In this document: positions 34,039 through 45,200 of the stretch, one piece after another
Numbering within the stretch: the first letter of the stretch is position 1
Layout of the letters: each line of letters begins with the position of its first letter
NCBI RefSeq assembly: GCF_000003195.3
Contig: NC_012877.2
Span: forward strand, 10,704,855 to 10,768,854
Length of the DNA: 64,000 nt
Source of the DNA: Sorghum bicolor
Taxonomy: Eukaryota > Streptophyta > Magnoliopsida > Poales > Poaceae
Direction: 5' to 3'
Notes under the pieces: model-generated
The model's input: only the letters and a program-made list of their open reading frames with translations
Told to the model about the DNA's origin: nothing
Databases searched by the model: none
Program-made: the position numbers and the translations under genes

Positions 34039-35868
34039 ATGACGACATCGATCGACGACCTCAAGGCCACCATGGCATCTATGGCGAAGCAACTGGAGGG
34101 AGTTCAAGAAATGGCGAAGCAGCTCGAAGGATTTCAGCAGGTGATGACGACTACCCTCGACAAGCTCAATGACTTGGAGTCGTGGCGCACCATCGCAGAG
34201 ACATCGATGGGCTCTATGATTCAGCAGTCCAAGGAGACGTCATCCCGGGTGTTGCAGTTGGAGGCGCGACCCCCACCGCCGCCGCCGTCGTCGCTGCCGC
34301 TGCCTCCGACGACCGCGCTGATTCGTCCACTTCCACCATCGTCGGGGCCGCTTCCTCAACCTCCGACGACCGCGCTGATTCGTCCACCCCCACCATCGTC
34401 GCTGCCGATGCCGCCGAATCCGTTGACGGCGTCTCTTCCTCAGCAGCACCAAGGGTGGCTCGATCTGAACACGGCGCCAGCGGCGTTGAGTTCACAATCG
34501 CCCAATGGGCACGGCCAGTGTCATGATCACCCGGTTGTTGGCGGTGGGGCCTCATGCGCCTTGCCGCCGCACCCGGTCACGGGTATGGGTTTCGATCCTA
34601 CTCCTCATGTTTTTCAGTCGCCCGATTTGGATTCTATGCGTTCGCCTCGTTCCCCACCTGTGCCCAAGTTTGATTTCCCCAAATTTGATGGGGATAATCC
34701 CAGATTGTGGCGTGACCATTGTGTCCTGTTTTTTGAGGTATATGGTGTTCATCCGGCGATGAGGACCCGATTTGCGGCACTCAATTTTCAAGGACCAGCT
34801 GCTACCTGGCTACAGACAATTGAGTGCCATGGCCGGATTACTGATTGGGATCAGCTCTGTGAGTTGGTTTTCGCAAAGTTTCACAAAGATCAGTATCAGA
34901 AGCACTTGCAGAAGTTGGAGCAGTTGAAGCAGACAGGGACAGTCACTGAGTATCAGGCTCAATTTGAACAATTGGCGCATGGGGTTTTGCTCTACAATCC
35001 ATCATATGATAATGTGTATTTTGTCACACGATTTTTGGCTGGTCTGAAGGAGGAGATCAGGGCCCCGATTGCTTTGCATAGACCACGAGATGTGGATACC
35101 GCCAGTGCCTTGGCAATGTTGCAGGAAGAAGAACTCAATGCAGCTAAGATCAGGAACCTTGGGAGGGGATTCTATAAGGCTGGGTCAAAGGAAACAGTGG
35201 AGAAAGGGGGAGTTGACAAGATGGTGCTCAAGAATCAGAGGGCCGAGCATGAAGATAAGCTGTCAACACTCAAACAGTATCGCCGCAAGAATGGCTTGTG
35301 TTTCAAGTGCGGTGGCAAATGGAGTCCCAATCATACTTGTCCTGAACACATTCCATTGCATGTCTTGGAAGAGTTGTGGGATGCACTTGAAATGAATGAA
35401 GTGGATGGTCACGAGGAGATGCAGTCGGAGGATATATCTGCTGAGGATTCAGTTTTTGCTCTGCAAACACCAGGAAAGGAATCACAGGGCAAACGACAGA
35501 CTCTGAAGTTGCTGGCCAGAATAGGCAAACAGCAGGTGCTGGTGTTGGTAGATTTAGGCAGCATTGGCACATTTGTCAGTGATCGGTTGGTTCAAGTTGC
35601 TGGACTGCAGACTCAAAAATGTCCTGTTGCAACCTTCAAAGCAGCAGATGGAGGACAGTTGCACTGTGAAGAAGAAGTTCCATCATTGCAATGGTGGGTT
35701 GAAGGGCACCAGTTCTTATCCAACGCTAGAGTGTTGGCCCTCAGGTGCTATGACATGATTGTGGGTGAAGATTGGTTGGAGGCTGTTAGCCCAGTCTGGG
35801 TAGATTACAAGACAAAGAAAATGAAGATTACAGTAAAAGGTAGAAGAGTAACCTTGCAGGGAATATAG
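34039..35868 (+). CDS. Gag-protease of Reina-like element
   Basis: ATG-started frame of 609 codons. Residues about 1-75 are helical and Met/Gln-rich (MAKQLEGVQEMAKQLEG); 80-200 are Pro-rich; the Gag core is at about 205-360 (PKFDGDNPRLWRDHC, FQGPAATWLQTIE, ELVFAKFHKDQY). A CCHC zinc knuckle, CFKCGGKWSPNHTC, lies near residue 422. The protease near 505 reads VLVDLGSIGTFVSD: the catalytic DSG/DTG is DLG here, probably a single Ser-to-Leu change, which should abolish activity. The frame ends in TAG (35866-35868) and continues in the same frame as pol. Gag coats the RNA; the protease would mature the polyprotein. Confidence 0.88.
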   Translation: MTTSIDDLKATMASMAKQLEGVQEMAKQLEGFQQVMTTTLDKLNDLESWRTIAETSMGSMIQQSKETSSRVLQLEARPPPPPPSSLPLPPTTALIRPLPPSSGPLPQPPTTALIRPPPPSSLPMPPNPLTASLPQQHQGWLDLNTAPAALSSQSPNGHGQCHDHPVVGGGASCALPPHPVTGMGFDPTPHVFQSPDLDSMRSPRSPPVPKFDFPKFDGDNPRLWRDHCVLFFEVYGVHPAMRTRFAALNFQGPAATWLQTIECHGRITDWDQLCELVFAKFHKDQYQKHLQKLEQLKQTGTVTEYQAQFEQLAHGVLLYNPSYDNVYFVTRFLAGLKEEIRAPIALHRPRDVDTASALAMLQEEELNAAKIRNLGRGFYKAGSKETVEKGGVDKMVLKNQRAEHEDKLSTLKQYRRKNGLCFKCGGKWSPNHTCPEHIPLHVLEELWDALEMNEVDGHEEMQSEDISAEDSVFALQTPGKESQGKRQTLKLLARIGKQQVLVLVDLGSIGTFVSDRLVQVAGLQTQKCPVATFKAADGGQLHCEEEVPSLQWWVEGHQFLSNARVLALRCYDMIVGEDWLEAVSPVWVDYKTKKMKITVKGRRVTLQGI

Positions 35869-38622
35869 GATCAGTTGGAAGCATGTCCAGCTATTGGATC
35901 TAGGAAACTGCTCAACTTAATTCAGCATGGAGGTGTGATGTGTTGCTTGCAAATGTGCAGTACTGGGTATCCATCACTGAGGACAGAAGAAGAATGTGAA
36001 GTCCAGGCTATTCTGTCAGATCAGCAGCAGGTTATACCTGACTCAATACAACAGCTGCTAACTCAGTATGAGCATTTGTTCAGAACACCATCAGGGTTGC
36101 CTCCTCAGCGAGCAGCAGACCACAAGATCCAGCTTGTACCAGAGGCTCAGCCAGTACGAATTAGACCATATCATTATTCACCAATTCAGAAGAATGAGAT
36201 TGAAGCTCAAGTGCAACAAATGTTGAAATCTGGGGTGGTCAGGCCGAGCACAAGTGAGTTTGCCTCCCCAGTGTTGTTGGTGCGTAAGAAGGATGGCACA
36301 TGGAGATTTTGTGTGGACTATCACCATCTGAATGCAATCACCATGAAGCACAAGCATCCAATGCCAGTGGTGGATGAATTGCTGGATGAAATTAATGGAG
36401 CTCAGTGGTTCACCAAGTTGGATTTCAGTGCTGGATATCATCAGATAAGAATGGCCACAGGAGATGAGTACAAGACAGCATTCAGAACTCATCAAGGTCT
36501 GTATGAGTTCTTAGTCATGCCATTTGGACTCACTAATGCACCAGCAACATTCCAGAGTTTAATGAATTTGATCTTTGCTTCATTGCTGTGGAGAGGTGTA
36601 TTGGTTTTCATGGATGACATACTCATTTACAGTAGAACTTTAGAAGAACATGTGAGACTACTTCAGCAAGTTTTCCAGATCTTGGACAATCATCAATTCT
36701 TGAATAAAAGGTCTAAATGCTTGTTTGCACAGTCCTTTGTGGAATATTTGGGACATGTGATCTCCGCAGCTGGAGTGGCAACTGATCCTACTAAAGTGGA
36801 TGCAGTATTAAGGTGGCCACAACCAGAAACAGTAAAACAATTGAGGGGGTTCCTTGGGCTCACTGGTTATTATCGGAAGTTCATACAACACTATGGATTG
36901 CTAGCCAGACCATTGACTGAATTGCTGAAGAAGGGATGTCAGTTTCAGTGGACACCTCAGGCAGAACAAGCATTTCAGTTGTTGAAGCAGAGATTGGTTC
37001 AGGCACCAGTGTTAGCTGTACCAAACTTTGATCAATCCTTTGTGTTGGAAACTGATGCAAGTGATTGTGGGATAGGAGCAGTTCTAATGCAGTCCGGACA
37101 CCCCATAGCTTATCTTAGCAAGCATCTGTGCCCAAGAAATCAGGCATTGTCAGTTTATGAGAAGGAGTGCTTAGCAATCCTGATGGCTATAGACAAGTGG
37201 CGTCCATACCTACAGCACAAAAAGTTCACTATTCGAACTGATCATAAAAGTCTGCTCCATCTGACAGAGCAAAGGGTCACGTCAAAAATTCAACATAAAG
37301 CATTGATCAAGCTGATGGACTTGGATTATCACATTCAGTACAAGCAAGGTGTGAACAATGCTGCTGCAGATGCTTTGTCAAGGTGTGTATCTGAGGCTGA
37401 AGTTTTTGCTATCTCAGAATGTGTTCCAACTTGGGTTCAAAAGTTGAAGGATGGATATGTGGATAATCTGGAAGATAGGAATCTGTTAGCTGAGCTCACC
37501 TTGGTGAAGGAAAATGATAAAGGCTTTGCCTTGGTGAATGGTGTAATAAGATTCAAAGGAAGAATTTGGGTAGGCAACAATCAGTTGGCTCAACAACACA
37601 TTTTGCAAGCACTGCATGCTAGTGGAATTGGTGGGCATTCAGGAGTTGCGGCAACATACAGTAGAGTGAAATCATTATTTGCTTGGCCTCAGCTCAAGAA
37701 GTCTGTACAACAGTTTGTACAACAGTGCTCAATCTGTCAGCAAGCAAAAGTGGAACACACTAAATTGCCTGGACTTCTCCAACCCCTACCTGTTCCTGCT
37801 CAAGCTTGGGAGGTGATCAGTTTGGATTTTGTAGAAGGATTACCAGCTTCAGATAGATACAATGCTATTCTGGTGGTAATCGATAAATTCTCCAAGTATG
37901 GCCATTTCATTCCTATTCATCATCCGTACACTGCATTACAGATTGCAAAGTTATTTTTAGATAATGTGTACAAACTCCATGGTCTACCAAAGGCAATTAT
38001 TTCTGATAGAGATCCAGTATTCACCAGCAACTTGTGGAAGGAATTATTCAGGTTGACTGACACACAGCTTCTCATGAGCTCAGCTTACCATCCTCAAACA
38101 GATGGTCAGACAGAGCGTTTGAATCAGTGTTTGGAGGGATTCCTCAGGTGCACAGTTCACTCTTGTCCTAGGCAGTGGGCCAAATGGATTTCAGTGGCTG
38201 AATTCTGGTATAATACTGCCTATCACACTGCCTTAGGCATGACCCCATTTGAGGTGCTCTATGGACAGAGTCCTAGGCAGTTGGGCATTGAAAACTTGCA
38301 ACTGTCCACAATACCTGATCTGGAGAAATGGATGCAGGAAAGGGAGTTGTTGACTAGAATTGTGCAACAACAACTTCAGCGAGCACAACAACGCATGAAG
38401 GCACAAGCTGATAAACATAGAGTAGAAAGGGAATTCCAACCAGGGGACTGGGTGTACATGAAGTTGCAGCCGTATGTACAGTCTTCAGTGGCATCCAGAT
38501 CTAATAAGACGCTGTCATTTCGGTTTTATGGTCCCTATAAAGTTCTGCAACGGGTAGGAGCTGTCGCATACAAGTTGGAGTTGCCGGCTGCAAGTAAGAT
38601 ACATTACATGTTTCCCAACTGA
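35869..38622 (+). CDS. Pol of Reina-like element: reverse transcriptase, RNase H, integrase
   Basis: Same frame as gag after the TAG. Reverse transcriptase has RKKDGTWRFCVDYHHLN, KLDFSAGYHQIRM and the catalytic box FMDD at 36607-36618. RNase H has ETDASDCGIGAVLMQ. Integrase has the HHCC zinc region (ALHASGIGGHSG, CSICQQAK), catalytic D, D and E in ISLDFVEGLP, IISDRDPVF and GQTERLNQ, and a GPY-like FRFYGPYKVLQRVGAVAYKLELP module. The frame then shifts near 38600 and terminates at TGA 38620-38622, just before the chromodomain. Enzymatic residues are otherwise preserved. Confidence 0.9.
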   Translation, partial: DQLEACPAIGSRKLLNLIQHGGVMCCLQMCSTGYPSLRTEEECEVQAILSDQQQVIPDSIQQLLTQYEHLFRTPSGLPPQRAADHKIQLVPEAQPVRIRPYHYSPIQKNEIEAQVQQMLKSGVVRPSTSEFASPVLLVRKKDGTWRFCVDYHHLNAITMKHKHPMPVVDELLDEINGAQWFTKLDFSAGYHQIRMATGDEYKTAFRTHQGLYEFLVMPFGLTNAPATFQSLMNLIFASLLWRGVLVFMDDILIYSRTLEEHVRLLQQVFQILDNHQFLNKRSKCLFAQSFVEYLGHVISAAGVATDPTKVDAVLRWPQPETVKQLRGFLGLTGYYRKFIQHYGLLARPLTELLKKGCQFQWTPQAEQAFQLLKQRLVQAPVLAVPNFDQSFVLETDASDCGIGAVLMQSGHPIAYLSKHLCPRNQALSVYEKECLAILMAIDKWRPYLQHKKFTIRTDHKSLLHLTEQRVTSKIQHKALIKLMDLDYHIQYKQGVNNAAADALSRCVSEAEVFAISECVPTWVQKLKDGYVDNLEDRNLLAELTLVKENDKGFALVNGVIRFKGRIWVGNNQLAQQHILQALHASGIGGHSGVAATYSRVKSLFAWPQLKKSVQQFVQQCSICQQAKVEHTKLPGLLQPLPVPAQAWEVISLDFVEGLPASDRYNAILVVIDKFSKYGHFIPIHHPYTALQIAKLFLDNVYKLHGLPKAIISDRDPVFTSNLWKELFRLTDTQLLMSSAYHPQTDGQTERLNQCLEGFLRCTVHSCPRQWAKWISVAEFWYNTAYHTALGMTPFEVLYGQSPRQLGIENLQLSTIPDLEKWMQERELLTRIVQQQLQRAQQRMKAQADKHRVEREFQPGDWVYMKLQPYVQSSVASRSNKTLSFRFYGPYKVLQRVGAVAYKLELPAASKIHYMFPN

Positions 38623-38855
38623 AGAAGCATGTTCCAAAAGACACGGTAGTTGCTGCAGAATTGGATTCAGTGGCGACTGATCCATTCATGGTGTTGCAAC
38701 CACAGAAACTTCTGAAATCCAGAGTGATTCAGCGAGGAGCAAATATGGTGAAGCAAGTGTTGGTTCAGTGGACATCGATGACTCCTGAGATGGCGACCTG
38801 GGAAGATGAAGCTGATATACCAAGACAACAATTTCAGACTTCAACAGACTGAGGT
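38623..38855 (+). pseudogene. Chromodomain of Reina-like element, out of frame
   Basis: In another frame the sequence continues as VSQLKKHVPKD, then LKSRVIQRG, QVLVQWTSM and ATWEDEADI, ending at TGA near 38850. This is the C-terminal integrase chromodomain of chromoviruses, which guides insertion. A small deletion near 38600-38610 has put it out of frame with integrase. Confidence 0.75.
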
Positions 38856-38881
38856 CAGCCTGCTGCTTAAGGAAGGGGGAA

Positions 38882-39145
38882 TGTAACGGATGACAGGTTG
38901 GCCCATTCGCTGAGGCGGTTCGTGATGGTTGACTGGCAACAGCTGTTGCAGTCGGGACAGGCTATATAAGCCGTTCCTCCCTTTGGTTCAGGTAGCGAAC
39001 TTTGTAACAGAAATACTCTAGAATTAGTTCCAGTCATTCGAGTGTACCAGTTCATCTGCTCCTGTACACAAACCTTGTTACAAATTCGCAATAAAGATAC
39101 CCAGATTTCCTCCAAAAGCCACCAAATCGAAGCCAGTTCGTCACA
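38882..39145 (+). repeat. 3' LTR of Reina-like element
   Basis: 264-bp match to 33675-33933, preceded by the purine tract AAGGAAGGGGGAA at 38869-38881 that serves as plus-strand primer. Confidence 0.9.
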
Positions 39146-39150
39146 CAGCA

Positions 39151-40281
39151 TCACCAGCTTGCTCTCTGTTTGTGCATATAAGGGTCTTCCATGCCCAATA
39201 CACCCAAAAATCTGCATGTGGACCATACCTTTTTATTAGATTGATTGAATCGAAGTCAATTGTCAATCGCCAAATATCTGCAAGACCTTATATATTCTGG
39301 TTTGTATGATTGCATGATCAAAATGTTTTGTTAGAGCTTTTCTTTAATAACCTTTTTAAAACGGTGCAAACTACAGAGCCATCGCATGCAAAATTTTTCT
39401 CTAAGGTGGTTCTAAATTAGAGCAAGGCTTTTGATGTTTGTCTTGAGAAAAGTTATTTACATCGTACCATATCAATGTTTGTCTTGAGAAGTAGCACGAA
39501 CAGCTGCTGGGGAAGCTCAACGCAGCTCGACTATTTCTTTGTCAAAAAAAAAAGGCAGCACCACTATCTTTACACGGGCTTGCGTGTACTGTAAGGTGCA
39601 GATCGTCTGTTCTGTATAACCCATGCGTGAGCACTGACGCATGAACAGATAAAGATATATATTCCCTCCGTCTCAAAAAGACCGTTGTTGTTGACTTTCA
39701 GACATCTTGTTTGACCATCCGTCTTATTAGAATTTTTTATATAAATATCATCTATTTTAATATGACTTATTTGATTATTAGAGATACTTTAATAATAATT
39801 TACCTATTTTAAAATTTGTACCAAAAATTTAAATAAGACGAACGGTCAAACATGATTGATCAAAGTTAACAACATCGGTTTTTTTGAGACGGAGGAAGTA
39901 CTATATACAAAAGCATCATGAGGCCATGCCATCCTCGAGCAAATTAAAGTCTGCCTCTGTTCTTGCTCTACTATTTGTCTCTTCCTCTGTTATCCTCTGC
40001 AATCAGAATCAGTTGTACACACTCACATACCCACCCCTGTAGACTTTCTGGGTAGCTTGTGGGTCCCAGCTGGAAGTCACTCAGACTTGGCAAAGAATCG
40101 TCTTCCTTCTCTGTTGAATTCAACTCTGCTCTAGCAGTGCCAGTCTAGCTCTACTCAAGGGATTAGGAGCAGAAATCGGAGACTTGAGGGACTCACCTGC
40201 TACTCAAGAGTCAAGAGTCTACATTATCTTGGCTTCACCTCCACCTGTTAGTTGCTGATCCAGGAGGAGGAGACGACAGCC
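39151..40281. other. Intergenic DNA and promoter region of GSTZ copy 2
   Basis: No gene. It includes a Stowaway MITE (39662-39898). The 380 bp between the MITE and the ATG hold C/T-rich blocks (CTTCCTCTG and CTCTACTC) and probably the promoter and 5' UTR. I see no convincing TATA box. Confidence 0.5.
39662..39898. mobile_element. Stowaway-like MITE upstream of GSTZ copy 2
   Basis: Ends TTCCCTCCGTCTCAAAAA and TTTTTTTGAGACGGAGGAAG are inverted, with TA at both outer borders. 237 bp, AT-rich, non-coding. It lies about 380 bp upstream of the start codon of GSTZ copy 2. Confidence 0.85.
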
Positions 40282-42690
40282 ATGGCGACGGCGAAGCCCA
40301 TCCTGTACAACGCTTGGATCAGCTCCTGCTCCCACCGTGTTCGCATCGCGCTAAACCTCAAAGGTGAGTAGGTGACTCTAGCACTTCTTGAAACTCTAGG
40401 CTCTGAAACTGGTTAGATTGATCTTTTGGTTGGTTGTTAGGCATAACCGATGAGCTCTTATCCTCTTTTTTCAGTCTAAGATATATACTTCAACTTTCGC
40501 AAGAATTAGATGCAGATTCGTCTATTTTTGGGCAAATTCTGAAGTTTGTTCAGTTAGGGCTCAGGGATGACTACTGATGCTAGCAATTCTGTATTTCTTG
40601 ATTTAGTAACTGTAAAACTGTGAATAGTTAGTTGTTCAGCAACCCCAAGAATATTTTGTTTTCAAGTACTTGAGCACTACTTGTCTATTGAGAGAACAAG
40701 AAAGGCTATATGCAACACATTTGTTTTAGTATGTGCTCACATAGGTCTTGTCAGTGATGCTTGTTTGTCTTTGTTTAACGAACCTGATGCTATGTCCATT
40801 TGTGCAAACTTCTTTCAACTAACTAATTCAAGGTGTGATATATATTAAATGCTTTATTATTCTAAAAACTAAAAGCTAATTTCGTGGCTTTTTTAATCAT
40901 GAAGGTGTGGATTACGAGTATAAGTCGGTAAATCCCAGGACAGATCCAGGTAACTGCAACGCCTTGACACATTTGTGTATTGCAGTTGACATCTCATTCT
41001 CGCGTTTACAATCAATGGGGACACAAATGAGTTCTAGAAACTTCGATGTTACTTTTTTGTTAAAGTTCATGGTTTAATATGGCATTTCCATTACTATGTC
41101 TTCCCTTTCGTAGATTATGAAAAAATCAATCCAATCAAATATATTCCAGCATTAGTAGATGGGGACATAGTCGTTTCTGATTCTCTCGCTATCTCATTGG
41201 TGAGTTACAAATTTTGCTTCAGCAGATTTTGATTGTGCAATTATGTATATGTTCTTTGGCATGCCAATGCATGCATTTATTAGTCACTAACAAGCTATCG
41301 CATTGACCAGTATTTGGAAGATAAATATCCTGAGCATCCTCTCCTGCCTAAAGATCTCAAGAGGAAAGCTCTTAATCTTCAGGTCGTGTCCAGATCAAAA
41401 TCTCGTTGTATCTTGTTCACAGAAGCAAAATAAAAATCTGACCAACTATTTGTATGTGGGGAACCTATATTTGTATCTTGCATTTACCTTTTCACTATGG
41501 TATCATATATACTTGCTATATATTGAGGATCTAGTCAACTGAAGAGGTCAACACTCTTATCATCATGTGGCATCTCCTTTCCAATGAGTCTTTCACTTTC
41601 TTGGTACAGATTGCAAACATTGTTTGTTCAAGCATTCAACCTCTTCAAGGCTATGCCGTTATTGTGAGTATTACCAATACCTAGCCACAGCTGATGAGAC
41701 TTTTGGGCATGTACAAGATCTATTTACATAACTACTTTACAGGGTCTGCATGAGGGTAGGATGAGCCCAGATGAGGGCCTTCATATTGTTCAAACTTATA
41801 TTGACAAGGGATTCAGAGGTGTGGTTTCATGAAACTTAATGTTTGCACAGTAAAATTGTCTCTTCTTTTTCCAGTACATAGACTCAAGTTATGTTTTCAA
41901 ATCTAGCAATGCAGCTGCGTTGGAAATTAAGCTACTTGTTTTGAACATTGAGCACTATAATGCACCTTCAATCCCAAATAAGCAAAAATGTACTTTGTGT
42001 CAGTTTCATTCTTTCAATATTACTTACAATGGTAATTTTGATTCAACTATTTTTGTCAGCGATCGAAAAGCTCTTGGAAGGATGTGAGAGTAAATATGCT
42101 ACTGGAGATGATGTCCAATTGGTTTGCTTGTCTACCCAACCTTTTAATAATACACATTGTTTTGCTTTGATCAATGACTTAGAAATGGTCTCCAGAGTTG
42201 CATCATCATATCAATCATCCGTGGTTTTTTTCTCCAAATTACATTCCAACAAAATTTCTCATTTAGTTTAGTCTTTTGACATCCAACTTTGAGAAAGTGT
42301 CATCTTACTTGAATTTTGATATGAATTAATGTGCTGCAAAACAATTTGGCATCATTTGTGTTTCCTTTGGCAAGTGATCTGAACTAGTCCGATGTTTCCA
42401 TATTTTGTGCTCATGGACAGGGAGATGTGTTTCTTGAACCACAGATACATGCTGGCATAAATCGCTTCCAAATCGATATGGTACCTAACTTTCACATGCT
42501 ATTCCATGTAAAACAAAATGGATAGTGTGGATCACGGCCACCCAACTTATTCATAAACTAGCTTCAATAAGTTCTTGCTTTCTTGCAGTCGAAGTACCCA
42601 ATCTTGGAGAGGCTCCATGATGCATACATGCAAAATCCAGCATTCGAATCTGCGCTTCCCAAAAATCAGCCAGACGCACCTTCATCATAA
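40282..42690 (+). CDS. GSTZ: Zeta-class glutathione S-transferase / maleylacetoacetate isomerase, copy 2
   Basis: Nine exons with the same phases as copy 1: 40282-40363, 40905-40949, 41114-41199, 41311-41382, 41610-41663, 41743-41818, 42060-42121, 42421-42480, 42589-42690 (639 bp, 212 aa). The zeta signature [14 protein letters not shown] is intact, followed by [32 protein letters not shown] and [21 protein letters not shown]. The family carries out glutathione-dependent cis-trans isomerisation of maleylacetoacetate, and can act on alpha-haloacids. Exon lengths match copy 1 except exon 2 (+3) and exon 9 (-6), so the pair arose by duplication of a whole gene. All introns have GT...AG ends. The protein is of normal length for the class; it looks the more conserved copy. 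Confidence 0.95.
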
Positions 42691-42859
42691 GCATCAAGAT
42701 TGTCTGAATAATTTGCATGTCCTTTTGTAATAATTTGGATAGGGAGACACCGCTTCCTCCATCCTGCAGTACTCTGAGTTATAATCTAGCTTACCCTTCT
42801 GTCATGGCTCAAGAGTAATTAATTGACACTTTCCCTAATGATGCCCATACTTTGTATGA

Positions 42860-43044
42860 AGACCGAATGCTTCTCATTCTAAATATTATGGAAAGTACGG
42901 TGATTTTACATGAGACTATATATCATGGGCTACACAACACAAAAACAAAATGGAATCATTTTTCAAAATTAATTTTGAGAAAGCTTATGGTAAGATTAAT
43001 TGGGATTTTTTACAACTAACATTAAGACTAAGGGAGTTTGATCC
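42860..43044 (+). pseudogene. LINE reverse transcriptase fragment, left of Tat-like insertion
   Basis: Translation gives FFKINFEKAYGKINWDFLQL and LREFDP, the L1-type reverse transcriptase motif around FEKAYDKV. It is interrupted at 43045 by the gypsy element and continues at 52743 (LWC...). The GATCC target duplication confirms the join. Several stops are present. Confidence 0.75.
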
Positions 43045-43773
43045 TGTTGGGCCAAGCGGCGGAGGAGTGACCCAAGAGCCTTCGCCAGGGAAGGCGAAGG
43101 TCCCACATCCTTCTTCATTGAAAGGAGCTTAATGCCTGCATCCTGTGCAGAGACGTTTCTATTCGTTGGTAAGGGTGAGGGCTGACAACTGCGAGGCGAA
43201 CCACTAAGACCTTCGGCATAAATGGCGGAGGCTCCAAAAGATAGAGGCCTCATCGGTGGAGATGGAGCGCCTCAAAGGGTAAACCGGTTTGAGCTGATCG
43301 CAAGTCTGTTGTTTCCTTTTCTTGTCATCTAGCAGGTGGTGGAGGCATGACCTCCTATGTTGGAGTCCGGAGGCTGCTGTGCACGGAGATGCTGGCGAGG
43401 AGATGGTCAGGGGGAGCAAAAGTGTGCTCTCTGCCTTCTCCCTAGACAGCTTGAGCTAGTTAAAGCCCAGGAGCAAGGGCCCAACAACGGAAGGCGGCCC
43501 ATGGAGGATGTCTAGAAAGCCCTTGCTACCATAGGACTAGAAATAGAATATTCCTGGGAGTGTACTGCCACCGTAATGGGGCATTGAAGTAAATGGTGCG
43601 TATATTAAACCACACCCTATAAAAGAGGCACAGAAAGTTGTAGAGACATGGTTGGTGAATTCATTAATACAACCCCTATAATCCTTCATCATTATCCATT
43701 TGTCGTGCAGCCCCTGCCCCATCAGAGGAGGTCTCGTCTTGTTGACTCGGTCGCCAGAATGTTGATTCCAACA
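43045..43773 (+). repeat. 5' LTR of decayed Tat-like element
   Basis: 729 bp, TGTTGGGCC to TTCCAACA. Contains CCCTATAAAAGAGG (TATA) near 43614. Its last 267 bp align with 52472-52737. Confidence 0.8.
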
Positions 43774-43789
43774 TTGGCGCCCACCGTGC
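43774..43789 (+). other. Primer-binding site of decayed Tat-like element
   Basis: TTGGCGCCCACCGTGC follows the LTR end directly. Confidence 0.65.
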
Positions 43790-43879
43790 TTAGCCAACAA
43801 AAACCCACTGATGGCAGGATAGAGAAAAGCCTCCGAAAGAGCCACAACAACCTCCTCCCCAAGGGGAAGGCCAAGGCGC

Positions 43880-45200
43880 AACACCCGCAGTGCATATGCA
43901 TTAACCCCAGAGGAGGAAGCAGAGAATGATCAAATGGTCCAAGACCAACCTCCGGCCGTGAAAGAGCAACCACCACTACAACCAACAATAGCTTAAGAGC
44001 TCCAACAATTGCAAGCCTAGTTGTAGAGCATGCAACAAGAAGGAGATAGAATAGCTATGGCCTTTGCTATAAACCAGCAAGCAATTCAAGCCTCAGCACA
44101 TGCAGCAAAAATCGGGCAGCAGATGAATCTTTTGCAGGTAGAAATGCAGAGCATGGAAGCAGCACAACCACCCTCAAGCACATTGCCATGAGTAAACTTG
44201 GCAAGCCAAATGCAACCTAACCCACTACCAAATTTAGTAGTGCAACCGGTCTTTGATTTACCACTTGCGATTCTACAGGCACGCAGAACCATAAATCCAA
44301 GGTCCCCTCTATATGAAGGCATTCAAACCACCCCATGGCTGGCAAATTACAAGCCGATCGCACTCCCCAAGTTCAATAGAAAATTTGACCCACATCAGTT
44401 GAACATGAGCTTAGAAGCAGCAGTAGCCTCTGCCAGAGGCAATGACATAGTACTTGCCAAATCATTTGTCATTGCAGCAGAAGGGGATGCACTTGCGTGG
44501 TACTCAATGCTCAAACCCAATATAGTCTACTCGTGGGAAAACCTCCAGGACAAGATCCTAGCAAATTTCAAAGGTTTCTTTAGTGAATCAATGATGTCAA
44601 TAGATTTGTTTCAGTGTAAGTAAGGTCAAGGGGAGCCCATTAGAGACTATTTCTATAGATTTATACAAGTCAAAGCAAGAGTACCTAAGGTACAAGAAGA
44701 GGTGGTCATAGAGACAACAATCAAGGACTTCCGCATAGGACCCTTCATAGCCCATCTAGCAAGGGAAAAAGCTGCTCTTAATGCAAGAGTTGTATAGCAA
44801 GTTTGAAAAGTATTGCAAGTCAGATAACGACCTCTGCAAAAGGCTTGATGAGAAAAATCAGAACAAGCAACAAGCAAATAACAAGAATTCTAAGGGGAAA
44901 TGTAGGCCATAGCTAGCAACAACAAAGACAAACTCAAGGACAACAAGTCTTCAACATTGCTCATCAAGGCACTAGTCAATAGAGCCAACCAATGCCAAAG
45001 ACAGGAGCACAAGGTACAAACCAAGGAATGCATCAAAGGAAAGGAAATGGCCAGGGAAAAAATGGGGCAAGAACCAAAAGCAAAAGATTCACAAGCAATA
45101 TTATTTTTTCCACGGAGAGGAAAAGGGCCGTGTTACCAGGGATTGCCTAGATGCGAAAGAGACTCGGGATCAAGAATAGAACAAATCATCAACCTTTGCC
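43880..45200 (+). pseudogene. Broken gag of Tat-like element
   Basis: The clearest frame, 44198-44623 (141 codons), has ALPKFNRKFDP, SLEAAVASARGND, GDALAWYSML and DKILANFKGFF, a Gag core. Stops and frameshifts separate it from flanking parts (EPIRDYFYRFIQVKARVP near 44635; KFEKYCKSDNDLCKRLDEK near 44800). Confidence 0.7.

Larger units (their letters stand above)
33675..39145 (+). mobile_element. Reina-like Ty3/gypsy chromovirus
   Basis: Short LTRs (33675-33933, 259 bp; 38882-39145, 264 bp) flank a 5 kb internal region. The target duplication CAGCA is present on both sides (33670-33674, 39146-39150). Gene order gag, protease, reverse transcriptase, RNase H, integrase, chromodomain, together with small LTRs and total size of 5.47 kb, fits Reina. 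LTR differences seen are a 5-bp length change (CTAGCATC versus GTACCAGTTCATC) and at least two substitutions, so it is older than the Tat element. It sits between the two GSTZ copies in their orientation. Confidence 0.9.
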
